This document shows, in pieces, positions 1-9,441 of a stretch of DNA of 64,000 nucleotides (positions within the stretch are counted from its first letter, which is position 1; each line of letters starts with the position of its first letter). The notes under the pieces were generated by a model. That model was not told where the DNA came from. It searched no databases and worked only from the letters and a program-made list of their open reading frames with translations. The DNA is from Mesorhizobium sp. AR02 (GTDB lineage Bacteria; Pseudomonadota; Alphaproteobacteria; Rhizobiales; Rhizobiaceae). The position numbers and the translations under genes were made by a program. The stretch covers positions 248,001 to 312,000 of the forward strand of contig NZ_CP080531.1 in assembly GCF_024746835.1 (NCBI RefSeq), read 5' to 3'.

Positions 1-1
1 G

Positions 2-958
2 ATGGCGCTCAACCCCGAGGGCGCCTTCTTCATCGGCCTCAAGATCGGCCGCCGCAGCGCGGAACTGGTGCTGATCGATTTTCTTGGGCATGTGCGCGCG
101 ATGCTGCAGCACTCCTACCGCTATCCGGCGCCGCGCGAGACGGTGGAATTCGTCACATCGGGCATGAAGAAGATGCGTGGCGAACTGACACCGGCGCAGG
201 ACAAGCGCATCGCCGGCCTCGGCATCGCCATGCCGTTCGAACTGTGGAACTGGGCCGACACCGCCGGCGCGCCGCGCGACGTCATGGACGAATGGCGCCA
301 CCGCGACATCAGGGCCGACATCCAGGCGCAATGCGAGTTTCCGGTCTATCTACAAAACGACGCCACCTCGGCCTGCGGCGCCGAACTCGTCTTCGGCCAG
401 GCTGGCGGCGCGCGTGACTTCGTCTATTTCTATATCGGCGCCTTCGCCGGCGGCGGCATCGTGCTCAACGGCCGGTTGTTCGGCGGTCCAACCGGCAATG
501 CCGGCGCGCTCGGCTCGATGCCGGTGCCCGGGCCGGATGGCAAGCCGACCCAGCTGATCGACGTGGCGTCGATCGCCATGCTGGAAAAGGCGCTCAATGC
601 CCGGGGCGTCGAAGCCTCGCATCTGTGGACCTCGCCCGAAGACTGGGGCGAGATCGGCTCCGAACTCGACGACTGGATCGCCAGTGCCTCTCAGGCGCTA
701 GCCTATGCCATCGTCGCGGCGTCCTCGGTCATCGATTTCGAGGCGGCAGTGATCGACGGCTGGATGCCGAAGGCGGTGCGCCGCCGGCTGGTCGATGCCA
801 TTATCGCGGCCATCGCCACAATCGACGGCGAAGGCCTGAAACTTCCCGCCGTTCGCGAGGGAACCGTCGGCATCCATGCCCGGGCGCTCGGCGGCGCCAG
901 CCTGCCGCTTTCGGAACGCTTCCTCATCGGTTCGACGACGATTTCCAGGAGCGCCTGA
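2..958 (+). CDS. ROK-family transcriptional regulator/sugar kinase homologue, 5' end outside window
   Basis: The visible 318 residues match the ROK sugar-binding/kinase-like domain, starting at the FIGLKIGRR strand and including a glycine-rich GNAGALGSMPV loop near residues 163-173. ROK repressors carry a winged-helix DNA-binding domain before this point, so the ATG at base 2 is probably internal and the true start lies upstream of the window. The usual ROK zinc-site cysteines (CxCGxxGC type) are absent. It is followed with a 1-bp gap by a FucU-type mutarotase and then a fructokinase, so it probably regulates this sugar operon. Calling it a regulator rather than a kinase is an inference, because the DNA-binding part is not visible. 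Confidence 0.8.
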   Translation: MALNPEGAFFIGLKIGRRSAELVLIDFLGHVRAMLQHSYRYPAPRETVEFVTSGMKKMRGELTPAQDKRIAGLGIAMPFELWNWADTAGAPRDVMDEWRHRDIRADIQAQCEFPVYLQNDATSACGAELVFGQAGGARDFVYFYIGAFAGGGIVLNGRLFGGPTGNAGALGSMPVPGPDGKPTQLIDVASIAMLEKALNARGVEASHLWTSPEDWGEIGSELDDWIASASQALAYAIVAASSVIDFEAAVIDGWMPKAVRRRLVDAIIAAIATIDGEGLKLPAVREGTVGIHARALGGASLPLSERFLIGSTTISRSA

Positions 959-959
959 A

Positions 960-1406
960 ATGCTGATCGGGATCCCGGCGCTGCTCGGTCCGGAGCTTCT
1001 GGCGACACTGCGCGCCATGGGCCATGGCGACGAGATCGCCCTTGTCGACGGAAACTATCCGGCCGAGGAGCAGGCGAGACGCCTGATCCGCGCCGACGGT
1101 CATCCGCTCATTCCGGTGCTCGATGCGATCCTGAGCATCCTGCCGGTCGACGACGCGGTACCGGAAGCGCTGTTTCGCGCGTCCGTGAAAGGTGATCCGT
1201 CGCGCGCCGATCCAGTCCATCATGAGATCGAGGCGATCTGCGCCAAACGCGCGCCGGGCCGCAAGGTGGTTGCACTGGCCGGCGCCGACTTCTATGCACG
1301 GGTCAAATCGGCGCATGCCATCGTCGCGACAAGCGAGCCGCGGCTTTACGCCAACATCATCATCCGCAAGGGCGTGATCTATCCGCCGGAGACCAGGAAG
1401 CCATGA
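960..1406 (+). CDS. RbsD/FucU-family sugar mutarotase
   Basis: A 148-residue protein close to E. coli FucU in length and pattern: LLGPELLATLRAMGHGDEIA near the N-terminus, an IRADG segment, and the C-terminal YANIIIRKGV. FucU/RbsD proteins interconvert sugar anomers (fucose or ribose) in the cytoplasm. The ATG at 960 starts one base after the upstream stop and its last four bases overlap the next start (ATGA at 1403-1406), so it is translationally coupled to the fructokinase. A longer in-frame start inside the upstream gene exists but would overlap it heavily. Sugar specificity cannot be told from the sequence. Confidence 0.88.
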   Translation: MLIGIPALLGPELLATLRAMGHGDEIALVDGNYPAEEQARRLIRADGHPLIPVLDAILSILPVDDAVPEALFRASVKGDPSRADPVHHEIEAICAKRAPGRKVVALAGADFYARVKSAHAIVATSEPRLYANIIIRKGVIYPPETRKP

Positions 1407-2326
1407 TCCTCTGCTGCGGCGAAGCCCTGATCGACATGCTGCCGCGCACCACGACGCAGGGTGAGCCGGCCTTTGCTCCCTATGTCGGTGGCGCGGTGTT
1501 CAACACGGCGATCGCGCTTGGCCGGCTCGGCGCGCCGGCCGGTTTCTTTTCCGGCCTGTCGTCGGATCTTTTCGGCGGCCAGTTTAGGGATGCGTTGGGG
1601 GCGAGCAAGGTCAGTTCCACCTACGCCCACACTTCGTCGCGACCAACGACACTGGCCTTTGTGAAGCTCACCAACGGCCAGGCGACATACACATTCTACG
1701 ACGAGAACACAGCCGGACGCCTGTTGACCATCGATGACCTGCCGGCGCTCGGTAACGAGATCGAGGCCATGCTGTTCGGCGCCATCAGCCTGATCTCGGA
1801 GCCCGCCGGCAGTGCTTATGAAGAATTCATGCGGCGCGAGCACGCAAGCCGCGTCATGATGCTCGATCCCAACATCCGGCCGAACTTCATCCCGGACAAG
1901 GCCAAGCACCTCAGGCGCATCCGCGAGATGATGGCGATGGCCGACATCGTGAAGCTGTCGGACGAAGATTTGAACTGGTTCGGCGAAGCCGGCTCGCATG
2001 AGGATGTCATCCGCAACTGGCTCGACCGCGGCCCCAGGCTGATTGTCGTGACCCATGGCAGCGAAGGGGCCGTCGGCTACAGCAAGGACCATGCCGTCAC
2101 CGTGATGCCGGAAAAGGTCGAGGTGGTCGACACGGTCGGCGCGGGCGACACCTTCAACGCCGGCATCCTCGCCTCGCTGCATGAACAGGGCCTGCTGACG
2201 AAGGCGGCCATCGGCAGCCTCACGCAAGACGCCATCCGCAAGGCGCTGTCGCTTGGTGCCAAGGCAGCAGCGGTGACCGTGTCACGCGCGGGCGCCAATC
2301 CGCCGTGGCGGCATGAAATCGCCTGA
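1403..2326 (+). CDS. Fructokinase-like PfkB sugar kinase
   Basis: A 307-residue PfkB/ribokinase-family kinase. It begins with the family ILCCGEALIDM strand, has the substrate-side GGAVFNTAIALGRLG segment (about 29-43), and the second PfkB signature DTVGAGDTFNAG at 243-254, where D249 is the expected catalytic base. Length and the FYDENTAGRLL lid segment fit bacterial fructokinases, which make fructose 6-phosphate from fructose and ATP. It overlaps the FucU-type gene by 4 bp and closes the operon. The fructose assignment rests on family resemblance; other ketoses are possible. Confidence 0.87.
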   Translation: MILCCGEALIDMLPRTTTQGEPAFAPYVGGAVFNTAIALGRLGAPAGFFSGLSSDLFGGQFRDALGASKVSSTYAHTSSRPTTLAFVKLTNGQATYTFYDENTAGRLLTIDDLPALGNEIEAMLFGAISLISEPAGSAYEEFMRREHASRVMMLDPNIRPNFIPDKAKHLRRIREMMAMADIVKLSDEDLNWFGEAGSHEDVIRNWLDRGPRLIVVTHGSEGAVGYSKDHAVTVMPEKVEVVDTVGAGDTFNAGILASLHEQGLLTKAAIGSLTQDAIRKALSLGAKAAAVTVSRAGANPPWRHEIA

Positions 2327-2332
2327 ATAACG

Positions 2333-2457
2333 CTCAACTTAAGTTGAGCCAGCCGATCACTTTATGTTTCGCAGGGCTGGCCTGTGAGACTATAAAGGCG
2401 CAATTGCGCCCGGCGAAGCCCGGATTTCCGGCATCTTGTGGAGATACACCGGAAATC
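2333..2457. promoter_or_regulatory. Three dyad symmetries in the intergenic region before the aminotransferase
   Basis: The 262-bp gap 2327-2588 holds a perfect 16-bp palindrome (CTCAACTTAAGTTGAG, 2333-2348), a perfect 14-bp palindrome (GGCGCAATTGCGCC, 2397-2410), and a 9-bp inverted repeat (GATTTCCGG 2423-2431 with CCGGAAATC 2449-2457). The first lies 7 bases after the fructokinase stop. None is followed by a T-run, so a classical terminator is not supported. Operator sites for a dimeric regulator are possible, but no known consensus was recognised. Confidence 0.4.
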
Positions 2458-2588
2458 AGAGGTAACAGACTGCGACACCTCTGCAATTCGCGGTTCTGCC
2501 TGTCCGGCTTTCTCGGCAGGCGCAACTCTGGTACCAGCGGGCCGTTATCTGGCTAAACCGCCTGGTTAAAACCGTTTTTGAGGCCGAC

Positions 2589-3731
2589 ATGCAATTCATT
2601 GATCTTGGCGCGCAGCGCGAACGCATCCGCGACCGGCTGAAGGCCGCGATCGACCATGTCGTCGAGGACGGTCGCTACATCCTGGGTCCCCAAGTCGCGG
2701 AATTCGAGAAGAAGCTCGCCGCCTATGTCGGCACCAAGCATGTCGTCGCCTGCGCCAACGGCACCGATGCGCTGCTGCTGCCGCTGTTTGCCGCCGGCAT
2801 CGGCCCGGGCGACGCGGTGTTCGTGCCGAGCTTCACTTTCGCCGCCACCGCCGAAGTGGTGGCGCTGGCCAAGGCGGAACCCGTCTTCGTCGATGTCGAT
2901 CCGGTGACCTACAACATCGATATCGCCAGCCTCGAGGCGGCCATCGCCATGGTCAAGAAGGAAGGCCGGCTGAAGCCGAAGGCGATCATCCCGGTCGACC
3001 TGTTCGGCCTTGCTGCCGACTATGATGCCATCATGGCGATCGCCAACCGCGAAGGGCTGCTGGTGATCGAGGACGCCGCCCAGTCGATGGGCGGGTCGCT
3101 TGACGGCAAGATGTGCGGTGCTTTCGGCCATGTCGGCTCGACCAGCTTCTATCCCGCCAAGCCGCTGGGCTGTTATGGCGACGGCGGCGCGATGTTCACC
3201 AATGATGACGCGCTGGCCGACAAGCTGCGTTCCTTCGCCTTCCACGGCAAGGGCGAGACGCAATACGACAACATCCGCGTCGGCATCAATTCCCGGCTCG
3301 ACACGCTGCAGGCGGCGATCCTCATCGAAAAGCTCGCCATTCTCGAAGACGAGATGGTGGCGCGCCAGGTGGTGGCAAACCGCTACGCCGAAGGGCTTGG
3401 CGATATCGTCACAGCGGCCCGCAACCTCGACGGCAGCCGTTCAGCCTGGGCGCAGTACGCGATCGAGACGCCCAAGCGCGACGGTCTGAAGGCGCATCTG
3501 AGCGAAAAGGGCATTCCGTCCGTCATCTACTACGTCAAGCCGCTGCATGCCCAGGTCGCCTATCGCGACTACCCGCGCACGCCGACCGGTCTTGCCGTCT
3601 CGGAGGACCTGCCGAAGCGCATCCTGTGCCTGCCGATGCACCCCTATCTCAGCGAAGCCGACCAGGACCGGATCATCGAGACGATCCGCAACTATATCGG
3701 CTCGAACTCGGCGCAGGCTGCGGCCGAGTAG
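2589..3731 (+). CDS. DegT/DnrJ/EryC1/StrS-family sugar aminotransferase
   Basis: A 380-residue PLP-dependent aminotransferase. The PLP lysine is K191 in SFYPAKPLGCYGDGG; the upstream ACANGTDALLL loop (about 54-64) and the EDAAQSMGG segment (161-169, the aspartate pairing with the PLP nitrogen) are intact. The N-terminus MQFIDLGAQRERI resembles enzymes that aminate UDP-linked 3-keto or 4-keto sugars, such as the WbpE/WlbC group, in cell-surface glycan synthesis. It stands alone between dyad-rich DNA and a palindromic repeat, so context does not name the substrate. Confidence 0.88.
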   Translation: MQFIDLGAQRERIRDRLKAAIDHVVEDGRYILGPQVAEFEKKLAAYVGTKHVVACANGTDALLLPLFAAGIGPGDAVFVPSFTFAATAEVVALAKAEPVFVDVDPVTYNIDIASLEAAIAMVKKEGRLKPKAIIPVDLFGLAADYDAIMAIANREGLLVIEDAAQSMGGSLDGKMCGAFGHVGSTSFYPAKPLGCYGDGGAMFTNDDALADKLRSFAFHGKGETQYDNIRVGINSRLDTLQAAILIEKLAILEDEMVARQVVANRYAEGLGDIVTAARNLDGSRSAWAQYAIETPKRDGLKAHLSEKGIPSVIYYVKPLHAQVAYRDYPRTPTGLAVSEDLPKRILCLPMHPYLSEADQDRIIETIRNYIGSNSAQAAAE

Positions 3732-3743
3732 ACCTGCCCTTCA

Positions 3744-3897
3744 TCATCCTCGGGCTTGACCCGTGGATCCATGCCGTGACCTCAATCGGGAAACACAGCG
3801 GAGCAGAATTCTGAACCGTTGCAAGGCCTTAGCGTCACGGCATGGATCCTAGGGTCTGCACCGCGTCGCTTCGCTCCTTGCTTCGCCCTAGGATGAC
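3744..3897. repeat. Imperfect inverted-repeat (palindromic) intergenic element
   Basis: The convergent gap between the aminotransferase and cysQ contains two nested inverted repeats. GGATCCATGCCGTGAC (3765-3780) pairs perfectly with GTCACGGCATGGATCC (3834-3849), and the outer arms TCATCCTCGGGC (about 3744) and GCCCTAGGATGA (about 3885-3897) pair imperfectly. Elements with this core are common between genes in rhizobial and related genomes; this is recalled knowledge, not searched. The hairpin could end transcription from both sides. Confidence 0.65.
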
Positions 3898-3928
3898 GAA
3901 GCGATGGCAGGCCGTAAGTCACAAGCGC

Positions 3929-4750
3929 TCAAACAGCGCTCGCACTCTTCCCGCTCGCGATAAAATGCGGGTTGGCGAAATCGCTATCGCTCGCCTGCTT
4001 GCGCTTGCCGTAGACAAGCGGCTCGCCATCCAGGGTGCGCGTCATGCCGCCAGCGGCGCGCAACACGGCATCGCCGGCAGCGGTATCCCACTCCATGGTG
4101 CGGCCGAAGCGCGGGTAGACGTCGGCTTCCGCCGCGGCGAGCAAGCAGAATTTCAGGGACGAGCCCACCGAGACGATCTCGGCAGCACCAAGATCACGGA
4201 TGAAGGCATCGGTTTCAGGCGTGTTGTGCGAGCGGCTGGCGACGACGGCGAGCGGCGTACCCCCTGCCCGCACGGTGATCGGCCGGCGGCCGGTGATGCG
4301 ATAATCGCTATCCACGTCGAGGGATTCCGCCCTGCCCGGCCGCCCACCGAAGAAGCGGCCAGTGCAAGGTGCGAAGACGACACCGACTTCCGGCACGCCA
4401 TGGCGGACAAGCGCGATGTTGACGGTGAAGTCGGTGCGGCGGTTGACGAATTCCTTGGTGCCGTCGAGCGGATCGATGAGGAAGAAGGCATCGCCGAGAT
4501 CGGACGGCATGATTCCGGCCGCCGCTTCCTCTTCGGCCACGCAGGGAATTTCGGGAAATGCGGCGCGCAGGCCAGCGAGAATGATCTTCTCGCTCTCGCG
4601 GTCCGCCTCGGTCACCGGCGAGGAGTCCGATTTCCGGTCGACCGCGCAGCCGGCGTGGAACACGCGCATAACCTCGCGCCCGGCGGCCAGGGCCAGCCGC
4701 TCGAAGATGTCGAGCATCGATCTGTCGTCAGATACCGCCGCCGTTGTCAT
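3929..4750 (-). CDS. cysQ: 3'(2'),5'-bisphosphate nucleotidase CysQ
   Basis: A 273-residue inositol-monophosphatase-fold enzyme. Metal-binding motifs are visible: EEE near residues 73-75, DPLDGT at 93-98, and [15 protein letters not shown] near the C-terminus. CysQ hydrolyses 3'-phosphoadenosine 5'-phosphate, the by-product of PAPS-using sulfotransferases, to AMP. The ATG at 4750 is preferred over an in-frame GTG at 4771; with it the gene overlaps the end of cysNC by 23 bp, so the two are co-transcribed. Its place beside PAPS synthesis and near several sulfotransferases fits PAP recycling. Confidence 0.93.
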   Translation of the reverse strand: MTTAAVSDDRSMLDIFERLALAAGREVMRVFHAGCAVDRKSDSSPVTEADRESEKIILAGLRAAFPEIPCVAEEEAAAGIMPSDLGDAFFLIDPLDGTKEFVNRRTDFTVNIALVRHGVPEVGVVFAPCTGRFFGGRPGRAESLDVDSDYRITGRRPITVRAGGTPLAVVASRSHNTPETDAFIRDLGAAEIVSVGSSLKFCLLAAAEADVYPRFGRTMEWDTAAGDAVLRAAGGMTRTLDGEPLVYGKRKQASDSDFANPHFIASGKSASAV

Positions 4751-6665
4751 ATTGGTCTTCGGCAATGTCACGCTCGTTCAGCCAGTGTTCCAGGGCATCT
4801 ACCATCTCTTCCGCCGATCTGCCGAGCGTCTTCAGATGGATCTCCGGTTTTTCCGGCGCTTCGTAAGGGGAATCGACACCGGTGAAGTTCTTGATCTCGC
4901 CATTCAGCGCGCGCGCATAGAGGCCCTTCGGATCACGCCTGGCGCACTCTTCGAAAGGCGTGTCGACAAACACCTCGATGAACTCGCCATCGGCCATCAA
5001 CTCCCTGGCCATGCGCCGTTCGGCGCTGAACGGCGAAATGAAGGAGACAATGACGATCAACCCGGCATCGGCCATCAGCTTGGCCACTTCGGCCACCCGG
5101 CGGATGTTCTCGACGCGGTCGGCATCGGTGAAGCCGAGATCGCGGTTGAGACCGTGACGGACATTGTCGCCATCCAGGATATAGGTGTGCCGGCCGGTGG
5201 CGAACAGCTTCTTCTCGAACAAATTGGCGATGGTCGACTTGCCGGAGCCGGAAAGCCCGGTGAACCAGAACACCGCGGGCCGCTGGTTCTTCATATCGGC
5301 GCGCACGCGTTTGCCGACATCGAGCGATTGCCAGTGGATGTTTTCGGCACGACGCAGCGAGTGCACGATCATGCCGGCACCGACCGTGGCGTTGCTGAGG
5401 CGATCGATCAGAATGAAGGCGCCTGTGGTGCGGTTTTCGGCGAAGGGATCGAAGGCGATCGGCGCCCGCGTCGAGATGTTGCAGATGCCGACTTCATTCA
5501 TTTCAAGCGACTTGGCCGCCTCATGGGCGAAGTCGTTGACATTGATGCGGTATTTCAGATCGGTGACGGTGGCGCTGGTCTGGTCGGTTTCGGTGCGCAG
5601 GATGTAGGAACGGCCCGGCAGCAGCGCATGCTCGTCAAACCAGACGATGTTGGCGGCGAACTGATCGGCGACCTGCGGCCGGGCGGCCGGCGAAACCAGC
5701 ATGTTGCCGCGCGAGACTTCGACCTCGTCGTCAAGAACGAGCGTGATGGCCTGGCCGGCCACCGCCTGTTTCAGATCGCCGCCATAAGCGACAATGCGTT
5801 TGACATGCGAGGACTTGCCGGATTTGGCGACGACCACCTCGTCGCCTTGCGCGATGGCGCCCGACGCGATCGTGCCGGCAAAGCCGCGGAAATCGAGATT
5901 GGGGCGATTGACGTATTGCACCGGAAACCGGAACGGCTGCTCGACAGCGGCCTCTTCGACCGAAACGGTCTCGAGATGCTCGATCAGCGTCGGGCCGGAA
6001 TACCATTGCATGTTGTCGGAGCGGCTGCTGACATTGTCGCCGTAGCGGGCCGACATCGGGATCGGCACGATGGTCTGGAAGCCGAGATCGCGCGAGAATT
6101 GTCCGTAGTCTTCGACGATCCGATCGAAAACCGCCTGATCGAAATCGACGAGGTCGATCTTGTTGACGGCCAGTACGATGTGGCGGATGCCGAGCAGCGA
6201 GGCGATGATCGAATGGCGCCTTGTCTGGCGCAACACCCCTTGCCGGGCATCGATCAGCACGATCGCCAGGTCGGCGGTCGAGGCGCCGGTTGCCATGTTG
6301 CGCGTATACTGCTCGTGGCCGGGCGTGTCGGCGACGATGAACTTGCGCTTCGGCGTGGCGAAGAAGCGGTAGGCGACATCGATGGTGATGCCTTGCTCGC
6401 GCTCGGCCTCGAGGCCGTCGACCAGCAAAGCGAAATCGATATCGTCGCCGGTGGTGCCATGCTTGCGCGAATCGCGCTCGAGCGCGGCAAGCTGGTCTTC
6501 GAAGATCTGTTTGGTGTCGGATAGCAAGCGCCCGATCAACGTCGACTTGCCGTCATCGACCGAACCGCAGGTCAGGAAGCGCAGCAGCGACTTCTTCTCC
6601 TGCGCGGCCAGATAGTCGCGGACGCTGTCGGTGGGAGCGAGGCTCTTTGCCATGATGTGGCGCAT
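4728..6665 (-). CDS. cysNC: Bifunctional sulfate adenylyltransferase subunit 1/APS kinase (CysNC, NodQ type)
   Basis: A 645-residue fusion. The N-terminal GTPase part has GSVDDGKS (34-41), DTPGH (113-117) and NKID (168-171) and resembles CysN, the GTP-driven subunit of ATP sulfurylase. The C-terminal part has a second P-loop, GLSGSGKST (470-478), of adenylylsulfate kinase (CysC). Together with CysD it turns sulfate and ATP into APS and then PAPS. The fused layout is that of rhizobial NodQ. It starts 2 nt after the cysD stop; an in-frame ATG at 6653 is an alternative start. Confidence 0.96.
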   Translation of the reverse strand: MRHIMAKSLAPTDSVRDYLAAQEKKSLLRFLTCGSVDDGKSTLIGRLLSDTKQIFEDQLAALERDSRKHGTTGDDIDFALLVDGLEAEREQGITIDVAYRFFATPKRKFIVADTPGHEQYTRNMATGASTADLAIVLIDARQGVLRQTRRHSIIASLLGIRHIVLAVNKIDLVDFDQAVFDRIVEDYGQFSRDLGFQTIVPIPMSARYGDNVSSRSDNMQWYSGPTLIEHLETVSVEEAAVEQPFRFPVQYVNRPNLDFRGFAGTIASGAIAQGDEVVVAKSGKSSHVKRIVAYGGDLKQAVAGQAITLVLDDEVEVSRGNMLVSPAARPQVADQFAANIVWFDEHALLPGRSYILRTETDQTSATVTDLKYRINVNDFAHEAAKSLEMNEVGICNISTRAPIAFDPFAENRTTGAFILIDRLSNATVGAGMIVHSLRRAENIHWQSLDVGKRVRADMKNQRPAVFWFTGLSGSGKSTIANLFEKKLFATGRHTYILDGDNVRHGLNRDLGFTDADRVENIRRVAEVAKLMADAGLIVIVSFISPFSAERRMARELMADGEFIEVFVDTPFEECARRDPKGLYARALNGEIKNFTGVDSPYEAPEKPEIHLKTLGRSAEEMVDALEHWLNERDIAEDQYDNGGGI

Positions 6666-6667
6666 GG

Positions 6668-7573
6668 TCAGAAATACCCCTCGCGCTTCTTCTTTTCCAT
6701 CGAGCCGGCTTCATCCCGGTCGATCAGGCGACCTTGGCGCTCGGAGGTGCGCGCGGTCAGCATCTCGCCAACGATGGCTTCGAGCGTGTCCGCATCGGAT
6801 TCGATGGCGCCGGTCAGCGGATAGCAGCCCAAAGTGCGGAACCGAACCAGCCGGTTCTCGACTGTCTCGCCGGGGCGAAGTTTCATGCGATCGTCGTCCT
6901 TGAGGATCAGCATGCCGTCGCGTTCCACCACAGGTCGTTCCTTGGCGAAATAGAGCGGCACGATCGGGATGTTCTCCTGCAGGATGTACTGCCAGATATC
7001 GAGCTCGGTCCAGTTCGACAGCGGGAAGACGCGGATCGATTCGCCCGATGCGATGCGGGTGTTGAATATCTTCCACATTTCGGGGCGCTGGTTCTTCGGA
7101 TCCCAGACATGCTGGGCGTTGCGGAAAGAGAATATACGCTCCTTGGCGCGGGATTTCTCCTCGTCGCGACGGGCGCCGCCAAAGGCGGCATCGAAGCCGT
7201 ATTTGTCGAGCGCCTGGCGCAGCGCCACGGTCTTCATCACATGGGTGTGGGTGTTCGAACCGTGGTCGAACGGATTGATGTTGTCGCGCACGCCGTCTTC
7301 GTTGACATGAACCAAAAGGTCGAAGCCGAGTTTCTGCGCCATCTGATCGCGAAAGGCGATCATTTCGCGGAACTTCCAGGTGGTGTCGACATGGAGAAAC
7401 GGAAACGGCGGCTTGGCGGGATAGAACGCCTTCATCGCCAGATGCATCAGCACGGATGAATCCTTGCCGACCGAATAGAGCATCACCGGCTTGGTGAAGG
7501 CGGCCGCGACCTCGCGGAATATGTGGATGGATTCGGCTTCAAGCCGCTGCAGATGCGTAAGCGCTATGGTCAT
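6668..7573 (-). CDS. cysD: Sulfate adenylyltransferase subunit 2 CysD (NodP type)
   Basis: A 301-residue PP-loop ATP pyrophosphatase-fold protein with SVGKDSS at 34-40 for ATP alpha-phosphate binding and the family start [18 protein letters not shown]. With CysN it forms ATP sulfurylase, making APS. The ATG at 7573 matches the usual CysD N-terminus and length (about 300 aa); an in-frame TTG at 7621 would add 16 residues without family support. It is first in the cysD-cysNC-cysQ array, so the operon promoter should lie in 7574-8066. Confidence 0.95.
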   Translation of the reverse strand: MTIALTHLQRLEAESIHIFREVAAAFTKPVMLYSVGKDSSVLMHLAMKAFYPAKPPFPFLHVDTTWKFREMIAFRDQMAQKLGFDLLVHVNEDGVRDNINPFDHGSNTHTHVMKTVALRQALDKYGFDAAFGGARRDEEKSRAKERIFSFRNAQHVWDPKNQRPEMWKIFNTRIASGESIRVFPLSNWTELDIWQYILQENIPIVPLYFAKERPVVERDGMLILKDDDRMKLRPGETVENRLVRFRTLGCYPLTGAIESDADTLEAIVGEMLTARTSERQGRLIDRDEAGSMEKKKREGYF

Positions 7574-8066
7574 AGACTGTGAGCGTTCTCTCGTGCCTTG
7601 CGCCAGAAGACCTTGCGTCAAATCATCGAGCTTTTTGCGCCCGGTTCAAGCTTCGCTTCTGAACAAAGTGTTTCGTGCGGGCGTTCTAGCAGATCGGCGC
7701 ACGGCAGAACAATGCAAGACGAGCCCGGCAGCGGTCGGTTCGGGAATGAATTTTCCACGCTTTCGCCATAACCCGAAAATTTCTGTTCGCAAGGCCTCGA
7801 ACCGGGAAAAGGCAGGAAAAATATTGCTCGGGATGACCTGAGGACAAACGCTCCTGGCGCCTTTTGCCAACCGACCGGCGCCGGGCCGCCGATTTTCGGT
7901 GACAACAAGCCCCGGCGCACTATCGAAAAGACAGCCCAGCCGTTATACAACCTCCGGAAGCGGGCAAGATGCGTCATCAGGCATGGGCGATTTCGAGGCG
8001 AGTACATTCGGTTCCGCCGAACAGGATGTGCCGCATAAAGCTACTCGAGAATAGCGAGCCCGAAAC
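7574..8066. other. Intergenic region between divergent cysD and O-antigen-ligase-like gene
   Basis: About 490 bp separate the divergent cysD and ligase-like starts. Only short, uncharacteristic reading frames lie here, and none has family-like features. It should contain the promoters of both transcription units. No confident -35/-10 pair, known operator or riboswitch was recognised by eye. Confidence 0.5.
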
Positions 8067-9425
8067 TTGAACCGGCTATCGTCGATCAGACCGCAACTCA
8101 CGCCGTCGCGGATCAATATCTACTTCTCCATTCTTTGCTTCTTTTTTCCACCGGTCCTGGGATCGCTGGTCAGCTTCGTGTTCAATGGCGGCGGCCTGTG
8201 GTCCGTCCTGTTGATCGCCTTGAAGAAGAGGCGCTTCAACGCCGACAGGGCGATGATGGCGCTGACGATCGCGATCTATGCCTATTGCGCGGCCAATCTC
8301 GTGGCGTCCATCGTCAACAACGCGATCGTCCAGGATGCGCCACGCCTTATTCCGCTCGTGACCTTCCTGCTTTTCCCCATCTCCTATTCGACCTGGAGCA
8401 TCACGCAGAAAACCACACTCGTCCGCATCATCGTGCTCAGCAGCCTGGCCGCCTGTTTCGTCGCGCTGCTGCTGGCCGTTATCCAGCAATATTGGGTGGG
8501 GATGAGGGCCAAGGGCGGGGCCGGCAATGCGATAGTGTTCGCGGAGGTGCTTTGCCTTGCCGTAATGGTCTGTGTGGCCGGCGCCTTGTCGGGTCTCGAG
8601 AGACACAGGATCGCCCTCATCTGCGCAGCCCTTGGCGGAACGATCGCCATCGTCTACTCCGGTACGCGCATTATCTGGCTGTCGCTGCTGATCGCCGGCA
8701 TCGCCGTCCTGCTGATCAACCAACAGAGGCTGAAAGGAAGGAATGCCATTCGCCTGCTGGTGCTGCTGGTGGCGGTCGGCGCCGTGATCGCGGCCGTCGG
8801 TTTCCAGACGATATCCGGGCGTGTCGACTTTATGCGCTCCGACTTGGACGCGCTCGCTACCCATGGTGACTACACGACGCCTATCGGATTGCGATTCGCC
8901 TTGTGGGATATCGGCCTGAAGGCGTTTCGTGAGATGCCCTTGTTCGGACATGGAGTGGGTGCCACCCAGAGCTTGATAAAACAGGGCTTCCGCGATCAGT
9001 TCGGGATGGATGCAGGCTTCAATCATTTCCACAACGGCTTCCTGACCGCCTTGGTGCAGGCAGGAATCCTGGGCGCCGTGACACTGGCGGCGATCTTTGT
9101 CGTTGCCGCCAGGAATGCCGCCTTGGTCCTGCGGAACAGCGCCGATCCGATCGAGCGGTTCGGCGCCACAATGATTGTCATCGTGGTGATCACCTATCTC
9201 ACAGCCGGAATGACAGGCATCCTGGTCGGTCACGACATCCTGGACTCGATGCTGATGGTCTTCCTGGTGTCGGGAACGTATCTCGCCTCCGGACGTCAGG
9301 CTCCGTTGCCGCAAGACCAGGCACTTGCGCCGGTGACGGACGAACGAGTGCTTGCGCCAGTGGCGGAAGACCGAATCCTCCCGCCGGAGACGGAAGACCG
9401 GGTGCGTCCATCCGTGACCCAATAG
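8067..9425 (+). CDS. O-antigen ligase/polymerase-like membrane protein with C-terminal repeats
   Basis: A 452-residue polytopic protein with many hydrophobic segments between residues about 15 and 410. Near residues 315-330 it has NHFHNGFLTALVQAG, the H-N-x-F-L pattern in the Wzy_C region of WaaL-type ligases and Wzy-type polymerases. Such proteins join or polymerise undecaprenyl-linked glycans on the periplasmic side. In a locus exporting by Wzm/Wzt a WaaL-type ligase role is more likely than a Wzy role, but sequence alone does not decide. The start is a TTG at 8067; no ATG occurs before the first membrane segment. The last ~34 residues are three and a half copies of a 9-residue repeat. Confidence 0.75.
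   Translation: MNRLSSIRPQLTPSRINIYFSILCFFFPPVLGSLVSFVFNGGGLWSVLLIALKKRRFNADRAMMALTIAIYAYCAANLVASIVNNAIVQDAPRLIPLVTFLLFPISYSTWSITQKTTLVRIIVLSSLAACFVALLLAVIQQYWVGMRAKGGAGNAIVFAEVLCLAVMVCVAGALSGLERHRIALICAALGGTIAIVYSGTRIIWLSLLIAGIAVLLINQQRLKGRNAIRLLVLLVAVGAVIAAVGFQTISGRVDFMRSDLDALATHGDYTTPIGLRFALWDIGLKAFREMPLFGHGVGATQSLIKQGFRDQFGMDAGFNHFHNGFLTALVQAGILGAVTLAAIFVVAARNAALVLRNSADPIERFGATMIVIVVITYLTAGMTGILVGHDILDSMLMVFLVSGTYLASGRQAPLPQDQALAPVTDERVLAPVAEDRILPPETEDRVRPSVTQ
9321..9422 (+). repeat. 27-bp tandem repeat coding for a 9-residue tail repeat
   Basis: Units start at 9321, 9348 and 9375, with a partial fourth at 9402-9422. They encode ALAPVTDER, VLAPVAEDR, ILPPETEDR and VRPSVTQ. The repeat forms the hydrophilic, acidic C-terminal tail of the ligase-like protein after its last membrane segment and keeps the reading frame. 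Confidence 0.8.
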
Positions 9426-9441
9426 CCGTTCCGGGAAAGAC

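Noticed and set aside
4362..6524. 720-codon open frame on the plus strand opposite cysNC
   Set aside because: It is the antisense shadow of a strongly supported GTPase/APS-kinase gene; its translation shows no family pattern and reflects high GC codon structure.
7646..7870. 74-codon minus-strand frame upstream of cysD
   Set aside because: No ribosome-binding site and no recognisable domain; it lies in the region expected to hold the cysD promoter.
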